Part shown: one piece after another, positions 52,579-61,947 of the stretch
How positions within the stretch are numbered: the first letter of the stretch is position 1
Layout of the letters: each line of letters starts with the position of its first letter
Assembly (NCBI GenBank): GCA_030447275.1
Contig: JAUJPF010000001.1
Coordinates: 154,999-218,998 of the forward strand
DNA length: 64,000 nt
Reading direction: 5' to 3'
Source: Solirubrobacteraceae bacterium
GTDB lineage: Bacteria; Actinomycetota; Thermoleophilia; Solirubrobacterales; Solirubrobacteraceae
Translations under genes and position numbers: made by a program
Notes under the pieces: model-generated
What the model was told of the DNA's origin: nothing
The model's database searches: none
What the model saw: the letters and a program-made list of their open reading frames with translations, nothing else

Positions 52579-54876
52579 ATGAGCGCAGATCCCGAGGCCG
52601 ACATCCACGAGTTCCCACGCACGCGCCCGCGCGTGAAGAAGCTCCGGCTGCTGCTGGTGCTCGTCGGGCTCGGGCTCCTCGCGCTGGTTTCGACGGCGTT
52701 CGGGATGCTGATGGCCGTCGCCGCCGACCTCGACGAGCTCCAGGCCAAGGCCGACATCCAGGAGGGCCGCAACTCGATCCTCGTCGACATGCACGGCCAG
52801 CAGCTCGGCGTGCTGCGCAGCCCCGACAACCGCATCATCGTCGAGCGCGATCAGATCGCACGGGTGATGAAGCAGGCGGTCGTGTCGATCGAGGACAAGC
52901 GCTTCTACGACCACGCCGGCGTCGACCTGCGCGGCGTCGCGCGCGCGTTCGTGCAGGACGTCCTCCAGCGCAAGGCCGTCCAGGGCGCGTCGACGATCCC
53001 GCAGCAGCTCGTCAAGAACCGCCTGCGCGCGCAGAACGACAGGACCGTCTTCCAGAAGGTGCGCGAGTCCGCCCTCGCCTACCACCTGAGCCGCAAGTGG
53101 AACAAGGACGACATCCTCACGGAGTACCTGAACTCGATCTACTTCGGCAACGGCGCCTACGGGATCGAGTCGGCGGCGCGGACCTACTTCGGCCGCGAGC
53201 CGCACATGGAGGGGTGCGGCACGAGCCCGAAGAACCCGTGCGCGGCGAAGCTGAAGCCGGAGGAGGCGGCGCTGCTCGCCGGCATCATCGCCTCGCCGGG
53301 CGCCTACGACCCGGTCAGCAGGCCGTCCGCCGCGATCGCGCGCCGCAACCTCGTCCTCCAGCGGATGTACGAGCAGGGGATCATCGGCCGCTACCAGTAC
53401 GACGACCTGAAGGGCCTCGCCGGCCCCGGCGCCGTGCAGCCGCCGCGCGAGGACGCGAAGACCTCGGCCGTCCCGTACTTCACGACCTGGGTCAAGCAGC
53501 AGGTGGTCGAGCGCTACGGGCCGCGCGAGGCGTTCACGGGCGGCCTGAAGATCCGCACGACGATCGACCTCCAGATGCAGCGCGCGGCCGAGCAGACGGT
53601 CAGCCGCTGGCTGGGCAACCCCGACGGCCCGACCGCCGCGCTCGTCGCGATCGACAACGAGAGCGGCGAGGTGCGGGCGATGGTCGGGGGGCGCGACTAC
53701 AACGAGTCGCCGTTCAACCTCGCGACGCAGGGCCAGCGCCAGCCGGGCTCGGCGTTCAAGCCGTTCACGCTGGCGACCGCGCTGAAGGAGGGGATCGGCC
53801 CGGGGAGCGTGTGGAGCTCGCGCAAGCTCGACATCTCGAGCAAGGAGTACGCCTGCGACTTCGAGGTCAACAACTACGAGAACGCGTACTCGGGCGCCAC
53901 CTCGCTGGCCAGCGCGACGACGTTCTCCGACAACGCCGTCTACGCGCAGGTCGGGCTCCGGGTCGGGCTGAAGGACATCGCGCAGACCGCGCGGAGGATG
54001 GGCATCCGCACGCCGATCTCCAAGAACTGCGCCATGACGCTCGGCGGCCTCGAGGAAGGCGTCACGCCCCTCGACATGGCCCACGCCTACCAGACGTTCG
54101 CGACCGGCGGCCTCAAGGTGACCGGGTCGCTCGGGCCCGAGGGCGGCCCGGTCGGCGTCCGCGAGGTGTGCCCGATGAGGGACGACTCGGTCGAGTGCGC
54201 GCGCCGGGGCGACAGGAACGAGCGCAAGCGCGACCGCGTCCTCACGGACGGCGTGGCGTCGCAGGTGCGCTCGATCCTCTCCACCGTCGTCACCTCGGGC
54301 ACCGCGGTGCGCGCGCGGCTCGACCAGTTCGCGGCCGGCAAGACGGGCACCACCGAGAACTACGGCGACGCCTGGTTCGTCGGCTTCACCGACAAGATGA
54401 CCGTCGCGGTGTGGGTCGGCTACCCCGACAAGCTGACCCCGATGACGACCGAGTACGCCGGCCAGCCCGTCGCCGGCGGCACGTACCCGGCCGACATCTG
54501 GCGCGACTTCATGGTCGCCGCGACAACCCTGCTCGAGGAGCGGGCCGCGCGCGCGGACGGCGGCGACGAGGACGCCGCTGACGAGGTGACGACGACGCCG
54601 TTGCCGGCCGGCACGCCCACGACGCCGGGGTCGCCGGCGCCCGCCGAGGCCGAGCCGCCCACGCCGACCGGCGGCGGCGAGCCGCGACCGGAGCAGCCCG
54701 AGCAGCCGGAGGTCGAGGCGGCGCCGAAGCCGCGCGCGCCCGAGCCGCGGCCGCCGACGCCGACGCCGCCGCCCACCGGCGGAGGCCCCGGCAGCGGAGG
54801 CGGCGGCTCCGGCGGCGGCGGCGGCGGCGGCACGGGCGGCGCCGGCAGCGGCGGCGTCGCGCCTCCGTCCGGCTAG
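52579..54876 (+). CDS. Class A penicillin-binding protein (transglycosylase/transpeptidase)
   Basis: Bifunctional peptidoglycan synthase. A short cytoplasmic N-terminus precedes the membrane anchor (LRLLLVLVGLGLLALVSTAF). The GT51 domain shows SIEDKRFYDHAGVDLRGVAR with the catalytic Glu, GASTIPQQLVKN, and ILTEYLNSIYFGNGAYGIES. The transpeptidase has SxxK at about residue 392 (QPGSAFKPF), SDN at about 450 (FSDNAVY) and KTGT at about 588. An additional Cys pair (MEGCGTSPKNPCAAK) lies between the domains. The last 100 residues are Pro/Glu- then Gly-rich and probably disordered. Its TAG overlaps the TAG of the convergent glycosylase gene. Confidence 0.96.
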   Translation: MSADPEADIHEFPRTRPRVKKLRLLLVLVGLGLLALVSTAFGMLMAVAADLDELQAKADIQEGRNSILVDMHGQQLGVLRSPDNRIIVERDQIARVMKQAVVSIEDKRFYDHAGVDLRGVARAFVQDVLQRKAVQGASTIPQQLVKNRLRAQNDRTVFQKVRESALAYHLSRKWNKDDILTEYLNSIYFGNGAYGIESAARTYFGREPHMEGCGTSPKNPCAAKLKPEEAALLAGIIASPGAYDPVSRPSAAIARRNLVLQRMYEQGIIGRYQYDDLKGLAGPGAVQPPREDAKTSAVPYFTTWVKQQVVERYGPREAFTGGLKIRTTIDLQMQRAAEQTVSRWLGNPDGPTAALVAIDNESGEVRAMVGGRDYNESPFNLATQGQRQPGSAFKPFTLATALKEGIGPGSVWSSRKLDISSKEYACDFEVNNYENAYSGATSLASATTFSDNAVYAQVGLRVGLKDIAQTARRMGIRTPISKNCAMTLGGLEEGVTPLDMAHAYQTFATGGLKVTGSLGPEGGPVGVREVCPMRDDSVECARRGDRNERKRDRVLTDGVASQVRSILSTVVTSGTAVRARLDQFAAGKTGTTENYGDAWFVGFTDKMTVAVWVGYPDKLTPMTTEYAGQPVAGGTYPADIWRDFMVAATTLLEERAARADGGDEDAADEVTTTPLPAGTPTTPGSPAPAEAEPPTPTGGGEPRPEQPEQPEVEAAPKPRAPEPRPPTPTPPPTGGGPGSGGGGSGGGGGGGTGGAGSGGVAPPSG

Positions 54877-55451
54877 GCCGGCGTCGCGACCTTCGGGAAC
54901 GGCCGCGAGACGTGGCGGCTGCCGGCGGCGGTGAACCGCCAGTCGAGCTCGGCTGCGCGGGTGATCCCGATCCGCGGCGCGCTGCGGACGACCTCGACGG
55001 GCGACGGGCGCGGGCCGAACCGCACCGGGCCCTCGCCGAGCAGCGACGTCGCGTTCAGCTCGAGGCCGATCCCCAGCGCCTGGGTGAGCTTCCCCGGGCC
55101 GTTGCACAGCTCGCGGTCTCCGACCGGCCCGCGCCGGTCGCGCATGACCTCCAGGCCGTCGGTGGGCTCGATCGCCCGGATGAGCACGGCGGCGCCGACG
55201 CCGTCGGGCTCGCACACCGCGTTCAGGAGCGCGTGGATGCCGTAGGAGCGGTAGACGTACGCGATCCCCGGCGGGCCCCAGAGGACCTGCGTCCGCGGCG
55301 TGACGCCGACGTACGCGTGGCAGGCCGCCTCGGTGAAGTGGTAGGCCTCGGTCTCGACGACGATCCCCGCGCAGGGGCCGTGGGAGAGCGTGCAGCCGAC
55401 GAGGTCGCGCGCGACGTCGAGGACGGGGCGGTCGTAGAAGGCGCGCCGCAT
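54873..55451 (-). CDS. 3-methyladenine DNA glycosylase (AAG/MPG family)
   Basis: Removes alkylated purines, the first step of base excision repair. The family motifs are complete: RDLVGCTLSHG, the catalytic Glu region GIVVETEAYHFTEAACHAYV, YVYRSYGIHALLNAVCEPDG, LIRAIEPTDGLEVM, and NGPGKLTQALGIGLELN. The length of 192 residues is normal. The ATG shares one base with the argH stop, so it is coupled to argH. The 3' end overlaps the convergent penicillin-binding protein gene by 4 bp within CTAG. Confidence 0.95.
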   Translation of the reverse strand: MRRAFYDRPVLDVARDLVGCTLSHGPCAGIVVETEAYHFTEAACHAYVGVTPRTQVLWGPPGIAYVYRSYGIHALLNAVCEPDGVGAAVLIRAIEPTDGLEVMRDRRGPVGDRELCNGPGKLTQALGIGLELNATSLLGEGPVRFGPRPSPVEVVRSAPRIGITRAAELDWRFTAAGSRHVSRPFPKVATPA

Positions 55452-56785
55452 CAGAGCAGCGCGCGGGCCGCTTCCAGCTGCTCGCGCACGCGCTCGCTCG
55501 AGGTCCCGCCCTCGGAGACCTTCGACTCGAGCCACGACGCCTGCTCGAGCACGGCCGCGGCGTCCTGGCCGAGGCGCGCCGTCGCCACCTCGCGCAGCGG
55601 CTGACCGCCTTCCACCGCGTCGCGCACGAGCCCGCCGACGACGCCGTGGGCCTCGCGGAACGGCATGCCGTTGCGTACGAGCAGGTCGGCGAGGTCGGTC
55701 GCGGCGATCAGCTCGTCCGATGCCGCCGCCGCCATCCGGTCGCGGTCGAAGCGCGCGCCCGCCACCATCCCCGTCGCCGCGGCCAGGCACAGCTCGAGCG
55801 TGTCGACCGCGTCGAACAGCGGCTCCTTGTCCTCCTGCATGTCCTTGTTGTAGGTGAGCGGGAGGCCGTGCATCACGCCGTAGAGCGACATGAGCGAGCC
55901 GACGACGCGCGGCGCCTTGGCCCGCATCAGCTCGGCGGCGTCCGGGTTCTTCTTCTGCGGCATGAGCGACGAGCCGCTCGTCCACGCGTCCGGGAGCACG
56001 ACGAAGCCGAACTCCGCCGTCGACCACAGGACGAGCTCGCCGCCGAGGCGGGAGAGGTGGGTCAGCGCCGTCGCCGCCGCCCCGAGGAAGTCGAGGACGA
56101 AGTCGCGGTTGGAGACGGCGTCCAGCGAGTTCGGGGCGATGCGGGTGAAGCCGAGCGCGTCCGCCACCATCCGCCGGTCGGTCGCGAAGTTGACGCCGGC
56201 CAGCGCGCCGGCGCCGAGCGGCAGGGCGTCGGCCGCGTCGCAGGCGAAGGAGAACCGCGCGCAGTCGCGCTCGAGCATCCAGAAGTAGGCGAGCAGATGG
56301 TGCGCGAGGTAGACGGGCTGGCCGCGCTGGAGGTGCGTGTAGCCGGGCAGGTGCCAGTCGAGGTGCTCCTCCGCGCGCTCGACGAGCGCCGCCTGGAGGC
56401 CGCGGATCCGGTCGTGCGCCGAGCGCGCCTCGTCGCGGACGAACAGCGCGACGTCGGTGGCCACCTGGTCGTTGCGCGACCGCGCGGTGTGGAGCTTGGC
56501 CCCGGCGGGCCCGGCGATCTCGGTGACGCGGCGCTCGATCGCCATGTGGATGTCGACGTCGTCGTCGGCGAACGGGAAGCGGTCCTCGGCCAGCTCGAGC
56601 TCCACCTTCTCGAGCGCGGCGTGCAGCGCGTCGCGGTCGTCGGCCCCGATGATCCCCTGCGCCGCGAGCATCCCGGCGTGCGCGCGCGACTGGGCGACGT
56701 CGTAGGGCCACAGCCGGCGGTCGTAGGCCAGCGACGAGTCCAGCGCCCGGAAGGCCGGGTCCTGCGGCTCTGCGAAGCGCGACAC
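55451..56785 (-). CDS. argH: Argininosuccinate lyase
   Basis: Last step of arginine biosynthesis, splitting argininosuccinate to arginine and fumarate. The fumarase/aspartase superfamily signature is TSGSSLMPQKKNPDAAELMR. HTARSRNDQVATDVALFVRD and LPGYTHLQRGQPVYLAHHLL are also conserved, the latter with the catalytic His. The length of 444 residues is slightly short at the N-terminus. A TAGCCT box 8 nt before the GTG start suggests a leaderless transcript. No other arg genes are nearby. Confidence 0.97.
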   Translation of the reverse strand: MSRFAEPQDPAFRALDSSLAYDRRLWPYDVAQSRAHAGMLAAQGIIGADDRDALHAALEKVELELAEDRFPFADDDVDIHMAIERRVTEIAGPAGAKLHTARSRNDQVATDVALFVRDEARSAHDRIRGLQAALVERAEEHLDWHLPGYTHLQRGQPVYLAHHLLAYFWMLERDCARFSFACDAADALPLGAGALAGVNFATDRRMVADALGFTRIAPNSLDAVSNRDFVLDFLGAAATALTHLSRLGGELVLWSTAEFGFVVLPDAWTSGSSLMPQKKNPDAAELMRAKAPRVVGSLMSLYGVMHGLPLTYNKDMQEDKEPLFDAVDTLELCLAAATGMVAGARFDRDRMAAAASDELIAATDLADLLVRNGMPFREAHGVVGGLVRDAVEGGQPLREVATARLGQDAAAVLEQASWLESKVSEGGTSSERVREQLEAARALL

Positions 56786-56908
56786 GCGCGAGGAGGCTAC
56801 GCATCTGGCGCCGCCATCGTCGTGTCTGGGGGTGCCCGCGGGAGGGGAACAGTGCTTGGCACGGGCCTCTCCGGCGGGGGCCGCCAGGCGCGGCGAGGGC
56901 CAGCCAGA

Positions 56909-57274
56909 TCAGGCGCCGCCGAAGGCCGCGCCCTGGATCCGGGCGACCTGCCAGGCAAGCAGGAACCCGAGCAGGTACAGCGTGATCCCCCAGCCGGCGT
57001 AGGCCGCGCGGGCGCGCGGGAACCAGCGGCTCTCGGGGTTCATCCCCGCCGACCACGCGACCGGAAGCAGGAAGGCGAGCCCGCCGGCGAGCAGCGCCCA
57101 CGGCAGCCAGCCGGTCATGTAGTGCAGTTCGAGCTTCGGCTGCTCGGCCAGCATCGCGACGACGTGGCGGAACAGCGCGACCGGCGCGACCGCCGCCGCG
57201 AGGAATCCGAATGCGCCGAGCCACCGCGCCTGCCGGCGACGGGCCTCAAGACGCGCCTGCCGCGCCCCCACCAT
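56909..57274 (-). CDS. Small membrane protein of unknown function
   Basis: A 121-residue protein with three likely membrane segments (LGAFGFLAAAVAPVALFRHV, LPWALLAGGLAFLLPVAWSA, WGITLYLLGFLLAWQVARI) and a very basic N-terminus (ARQARLEARRRQARW). I do not recognise the family. The ATG at 57274 lies inside the end of the DegT-type aminotransferase gene, overlapping by 29 nt, so the two are probably translationally linked. argH follows after about 120 nt with its own promoter-like box. Confidence 0.65.
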   Translation of the reverse strand: MVGARQARLEARRRQARWLGAFGFLAAAVAPVALFRHVVAMLAEQPKLELHYMTGWLPWALLAGGLAFLLPVAWSAGMNPESRWFPRARAAYAGWGITLYLLGFLLAWQVARIQGAAFGGA

Positions 57275-58367
57275 GCCGTGATTCAAGCACGCCGCGCAAG
57301 GCCTCCGCGACCTGTGCCACCGCGCCCTCGCCGAGCGCCGGGAAGAACGGCAGCGCGATCGACCGCGCGGCCACGTCCTCACACACCGGAAACTCGCCCT
57401 CCCGGTGGCCGAAGCGCTCGCGGTAGAAGGCGAAGAGGTGGATCGCCGGGAAGTACGGCTTGCTCTGCACGCCGCGCTCGGCGAGCGCGCGCACCGTCGC
57501 GTCGCGGTCGGCGTCGCGCGGGAGCTGGACGACGTAGACGAACCAGCCGCGCGTCCCGTCGTCCTCGTACGGCAGCTCGAGGCCCTCGACGCCCGAGAGC
57601 GCGTCGCGGTACCAGCCGGCCACCTTCGCGCGGTCGGCGAGCATCGCGTCGAGGCGCTCGAGCTGGGCGACGCCGAGCGCGCACTGGAGGTCGCTGAGGC
57701 GGTAGTTGAAGCCGAGCCGGTCGTGGTCGAGCCAGTCCATGTTCGGGGCACGCCCCTGGTTGCGCTCGGAGTCGACGCGCTCCTTCGTCTCCGCGTCGGC
57801 GGTCACGAGCATCCCGCCCTCGCCGGTGGCGAGCTGCTTGTTGGCGTAGAACGCGAACACCGCCGGGTGACCGCTGGCCCCGACCGGGGTGCCATCGGCG
57901 TGCACGGCGCCCAGCGCCTCGCACGCGTCCTCGACGATCGGCAGGCCGAACGCCTCGAAGGCCGGGACGGCGGCCGGCTGGCCGAAGACGTGGACCGGGA
58001 GGACCGCGGCGGTGCGGTCGGTGACCGCGGCGCGGGCGGCGGCCGGGTCGAGGTTCAGCGTGCGGGGATCGATGTCGGCGAAGACCGGCCGCGCGCCCTC
58101 GAACAGCGGCGCGTTGGCCGAGGCGACGAACGAGAACGGCGAGGTGACGACCTCGTCGCCCTCCTTGACGCCGGCGGCGCGCAGCGCGAGGTGCAGGCCC
58201 GCTGTGCCGCTCGAGACCGCCGACGCGTGCGCGACGCCGAGGCGCGCGGCGAAGGCCTCCTCGAAGCGCGGCAGCATCGGGCCGAGCGAGAGGCGGCCGG
58301 AGCGCAGCACCTCGAGCACGAGCTCCTCCTCGCGGGGGCCCATGACGGGCTTGGCGAGCGGGATCAC
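57246..58367 (-). CDS. DegT/DnrJ/EryC1/StrS family sugar aminotransferase
   Basis: PLP-dependent enzyme that transaminates nucleotide-linked keto-sugars. It shows IPLAKPVMGPREEELVLEVL, SGTAGLHLALRAAGVKEGDE, the PLP phosphate region VVTSPFSFVASANAPLFEGA, the cofactor Asp in PIVEDACEALGAVH, and the Schiff-base Lys in FAFYANKQLATGEGGMLV. FNYRLSDLQCALGVAQLERL is the usual dimer segment. The length is 373 residues. The GTG start overlaps the cimA stop, so a sugar-modifying enzyme is appended to the branched-chain amino acid genes; the product is unknown. Confidence 0.92.
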   Translation of the reverse strand: MIPLAKPVMGPREEELVLEVLRSGRLSLGPMLPRFEEAFAARLGVAHASAVSSGTAGLHLALRAAGVKEGDEVVTSPFSFVASANAPLFEGARPVFADIDPRTLNLDPAAARAAVTDRTAAVLPVHVFGQPAAVPAFEAFGLPIVEDACEALGAVHADGTPVGASGHPAVFAFYANKQLATGEGGMLVTADAETKERVDSERNQGRAPNMDWLDHDRLGFNYRLSDLQCALGVAQLERLDAMLADRAKVAGWYRDALSGVEGLELPYEDDGTRGWFVYVVQLPRDADRDATVRALAERGVQSKPYFPAIHLFAFYRERFGHREGEFPVCEDVAARSIALPFFPALGEGAVAQVAEALRGVLESRHGGGAAGAS

Positions 58368-59960
58368 GCGTCCGCGAAGCGGGAAGTGTCCGCTGACTCT
58401 GTCCGAAGGACCCGGACGCGGCTGGGCTGCTCGGCGTACGCGAGCGAGTCGACGAGCGCCTGCCACGACGCGGCGATGACGTTCTCGTGCACGCCGATCG
58501 TGCCCCAGACGTCCTGGCCGTCGCTCGCGTCGATGAGCACGCGCGTGACGGCGCCGGTGCCCTTCGCCTCGTCGAGGATGCGCACCTTGTAGTTGACGAG
58601 GTCGATGTCGGCGAGGTGCGGGTGCTTCTCGCAGATCGCGCGGCGCAGCGCGGTGTCGAGCGCGTTCACCGGGCCGTTGCCCTCGGCGTGGCGCACGATG
58701 CGCTCGCCGTCGACGCGGATCTTGATCGTCGCCTCGGTGTTGACCTCGTTGTCGCCGTGCTGCTCGACGATCACGCGCCACGACTCGAGGACGAACAGCG
58801 GCTCGTAGACGCCCGCCTCGCGGCGCAGGAGCAGCTCGAAGGAGGCGTCGGCCGCCTCGAACTGGTAGCCCGCGTGCTCGAGCGCCTTGACCTGCTCGAG
58901 GACCCGGACGGCGTCGACCTCGACGCCGGCGGCCTCGGCCTTCTCCTCGATCGCGTGGCGCCCGGCGAGCTCGGACACGAGCATCTCCCCGCGGTTGCCG
59001 ACGAGGTCGGGCGCGACGTGCTCGAAGGTGGCCGGGTCGGCGCGCACGCCGGCGGCGTGGAGGCCGCCCTTGTGGGTGAAGGCGAGCTTGCCGACGTAGG
59101 GCTGGCGCGGGTCGGGCGCGCGGTTGAGCAGCTCGTCGACGAAGTGCGCCGTCTCGGTCAGCCTGGCGAGGCGCTCGCGCCCGAGCACCTCGACGCCCAG
59201 CTTCAGCTCGAGGTTGGCGATGATCGTGACGAGGTTCGCGTTGCCGGTGCGCTCGCCGACGCCGTTCATCGTCCCCTGCACCTGCGTGGCGCCGCCGCGA
59301 CGGCGACCAGCGAGTTGGCGACGCCGCACCCGGCGTCGTTGTGGCAGTGGATGCCGACGCGCTCGGCGCCGACAGCGTCGACCGCGGCCGCGACCCCGCG
59401 CGACACGTCGTCGGGAAGCGAGGAGCCGTTCGTGTCGCACAGGACGACGCGCTCGGCGCGCCGTCGGCGGCCGCGCGCAGGCAGTCGAGCGCGTAGGCGC
59501 GGTCGTCGCGGAACGCGTCGAAGAAGTGCTCGGCGTCGTACATCACGCGCTTGCCCTCGCCTGCGAGGAACGCGACCGACTCGGCGATCATCGCCAGGTT
59601 CTCGTCGCGCGCGACGCGGACGACCTTGTCGAGGTGCAGCCCCCAGGTCTTGCCGACGATCGTGCAGACGGGCGCGAACGTCTCGGCCAGCACGCGCAGG
59701 CCCGGGTCGTCGGCCGCTGCGACGTCGCGCCGGCGCGTCATCCCGAAGGCGGCGACGACGGCGCTCGTGAGCCGCTCGCCCGCGAGCAGCCCGAACAGCT
59801 CCTCCTCCTTCGGGTTCGACGCCGGGAAGCCGGCCTCGATCACGTGGACGCCGAGCTCGTCGAGCTTGCGGACGACACGCAGCTTCTCCTCGGCCGTCAG
59901 CGACAGCCCAGCCCCCTGCATCCCGTCGCGCAGGGTGGCGTCGTACAGCTCGACGGCCAA
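58364..59960 (-). CDS. cimA: (R)-citramalate synthase-like enzyme (LeuA superfamily), two frameshifts as read
   Basis: Condenses pyruvate and acetyl-CoA to citramalate on the threonine-independent route to isoleucine. The N-terminus has ELYDATLRDGMQGAGLSLTA and VIEAGFPASNPKEEELF. The HxH metal site (GIHCHNDAGCG) and GTMNGVGERTGNANL follow, then a C-terminal regulatory domain like that of LeuA (GTGAVTRVLIDASDGQDVWG). Two single-base losses break the frame, near 59458 (before VVLCDTNGSSLPDD) and near 59291 (before ATQVQGTMN). Correcting both gives about 530 residues. The start is TTG 59960, directly after ilvE. 2-isopropylmalate synthase is a less likely alternative. Confidence 0.88.
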
Positions 59961-59961
59961 G

Positions 59962-60894
59962 CTAGACCTTCGCGGTGATCGGCACGGGGTCGAGCCAGTC
60001 GCGGTAGCGCTCGGTGCGGCCGTGGAGCGCGTCCTCGAACGCGTCCTGCACCGCGCGCGTGACGGGGCCCGGCTTGCCGGTGCCCACGGCGTGGTCGTCG
60101 ACCTCGCGGATCGGCGTCAGCTCGGCCGCGGTGCCGGTGACGAAGATCTCGTCGGAGAGGTAGAGCTCGGAGCGGTCGATGTTGCGTTCGACGACCTCGT
60201 ACCCGAGGTCGGTCGCGATCTGGATCGCCGCCCGGCGGTTGATGCCGTCGAGGATCGAGTTCGTCATCGAGGGCGTGTGGATCTTGCCGTCGCGCACGAG
60301 GTAGATGTTCTCGCCGGTGCCCTCGCAGACGTAGCCGTTGTGGTCGAGGAGGATCGCCTCCTCGTAGCCGGCCTTGTGCGACTCGATCTTCGCCAGGATC
60401 GAGTTCAGGTACTGGCCGCACGCCTTGGCCGCCGGGATGAGCGACGCCGGGCTGATGCGCTCCCACGAGGAGACCTTCGCGCGCACGCCGTCGCGCTTGC
60501 CCTCCTCGCCGAGGTAGGCGCCCCACTCCCACGTGGCGATGCAGACGTCGACGGGCGCGTCGAGGGGGAACAGCCCCATCTGGCCGTAGCCGCGGAAGAC
60601 GAGCGGCCGGATGTAGCACGAGCGCAGCCCGTTGCGGCCGATCAGCTCGAGCGTCGCCTGGCGGATCTGCTCGGGCTCGTACGGGATCGGCATGTAGTAC
60701 AGCTCGGCCGACTTGTAGAGCCGGTCGACGTGGTCGGCGTGGCGGAAGACCGCCGGCCCGATCTCGGTGTCGTAGCAGCGGACCCCCTCGAAGACGCCCG
60801 TGCCGTAGTGCAGGCCGTGCGTGAGGACGTGGACCTTGGCCTCATCCCACGGGACGAAGTCTCCGTTCATCCAGATGAGGTCCGCTGGCTTCAC
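59962..60894 (-). CDS. ilvE: Branched-chain amino acid aminotransferase
   Basis: Fold-type IV PLP enzyme for the last step of leucine, isoleucine and valine synthesis. Key features are HVLTHGLHYGTGVFEGVRCY, CYIRPLVFRGYGQMG, the Schiff-base Lys in PAAKACGQYLNSILAK, and EAILLDHNGYVCEGTGENIY. The length is 310 residues. The GTG start at 60894 lies 1 nt after the leuB stop with an AAGGA site inside the leuB end. It is between leuB and cimA, as expected for a branched-chain operon. Confidence 0.96.
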   Translation of the reverse strand: MKPADLIWMNGDFVPWDEAKVHVLTHGLHYGTGVFEGVRCYDTEIGPAVFRHADHVDRLYKSAELYYMPIPYEPEQIRQATLELIGRNGLRSCYIRPLVFRGYGQMGLFPLDAPVDVCIATWEWGAYLGEEGKRDGVRAKVSSWERISPASLIPAAKACGQYLNSILAKIESHKAGYEEAILLDHNGYVCEGTGENIYLVRDGKIHTPSMTNSILDGINRRAAIQIATDLGYEVVERNIDRSELYLSDEIFVTGTAAELTPIREVDDHAVGTGKPGPVTRAVQDAFEDALHGRTERYRDWLDPVPITAKV

Positions 60895-60895
60895 G

Positions 60896-61933
60896 TCATG
60901 TCCTTTCGAGCTGGGCGAGCACGGCGTCCGTGGCCTCCGCGGTGGTCGCTTCCCCACCGAGGTCCCGGGTCCGGAGACCGGCTTCGAGGGCGCGGTCCAC
61001 CGCCGATTCTACGGCCGCGGCGACCGCGTCTCTACCGAGGCCGTGGCGGAGCATCATCGCGACGGACAGGAACATGGCCAGCGGGTTGGCCACACCCTCG
61101 CCGGCGATGTCCGGCGCCGACCCGTGGACGGGCTCGAACAGGCCGGGCGTGTCCGGCTCCCCCAGTGACGCGCTCGGCAGCATCCCGATCGAGCCGGTGA
61201 GCATCGCCGCCTCGTCGCTGAGGATGTCACCGAACATGTTCTCGGTGAGGATCACGTCGAAGTGGCGGGGCGCGCTGACGAGCTGCATCGCCGCGTTGTC
61301 GACGAGCAGGTGCTCGAGCAGGACGGCGGGGAACTCCTCGTCGTGGACGCGGCTCACGGTCTCCCGCCAGAGGCGCGACGTCTCGAGCACGTTGGCCTTG
61401 TCGACGCTCGTGACGCGGCTGCGCGCGGCGGCGAACGCCACGCGCGCGATGCGCTCGATCTCGTGGGTGTCGTAGGCGCACTCGTCGACGGCGCGGCCAT
61501 TCTCGCGCGACTTGGCGCCGAAGTAGATGCCGCCGGTCAGCTCGCGCACGACGAGCAGGTCGGTGCGCTCGATGCGATCGCGCTTGAGCGGGCTCGCGTC
61601 GTACAGGGCCGGGACGGGCCGGACCGGGCGCAGGTTCGCGAAGAGGCCGAGCCCCTTGCGCAGGCCGAGCAGCCCCTGCTCGGGGCGCGGCTTGTCGGGG
61701 TCGGTCGTGTCCCACTTCGGCCCGCCGACCGCGGCGAGCAGGACGGCGTCGGCGCCGCGGCAGACCGCGAGCGTCTCGTCGGTCAGCGCGGTGCCGTGCG
61801 CGTCGATCGAGGCGCCGCCGACGACGTGCTCCTCGGTCTCGCAGTCGGGAGCGACGGCGTGCAGCAGGCGCAGCGCGGCGGTGGTGATCTCGGGGCCGAT
61901 CCCGTCGCCGGGCAGCGTGATGATGCGGGGCAT
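60896..61933 (-). CDS. leuB: 3-isopropylmalate dehydrogenase
   Basis: Oxidises and decarboxylates 3-isopropylmalate in leucine synthesis with NAD+. Typical segments are [55 protein letters not shown], the substrate/metal region [20 protein letters not shown], the Lys of [15 protein letters not shown], and [20 protein letters not shown]. The length of 345 residues is normal. leuD is encoded upstream at the window edge. Confidence 0.97.
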   Translation of the reverse strand: MPRIITLPGDGIGPEITTAALRLLHAVAPDCETEEHVVGGASIDAHGTALTDETLAVCRGADAVLLAAVGGPKWDTTDPDKPRPEQGLLGLRKGLGLFANLRPVRPVPALYDASPLKRDRIERTDLLVVRELTGGIYFGAKSRENGRAVDECAYDTHEIERIARVAFAAARSRVTSVDKANVLETSRLWRETVSRVHDEEFPAVLLEHLLVDNAAMQLVSAPRHFDVILTENMFGDILSDEAAMLTGSIGMLPSASLGEPDTPGLFEPVHGSAPDIAGEGVANPLAMFLSVAMMLRHGLGRDAVAAAVESAVDRALEAGLRTRDLGGEATTAEATDAVLAQLERT

Positions 61934-61947
61934 GGGCGGCGACCGTA

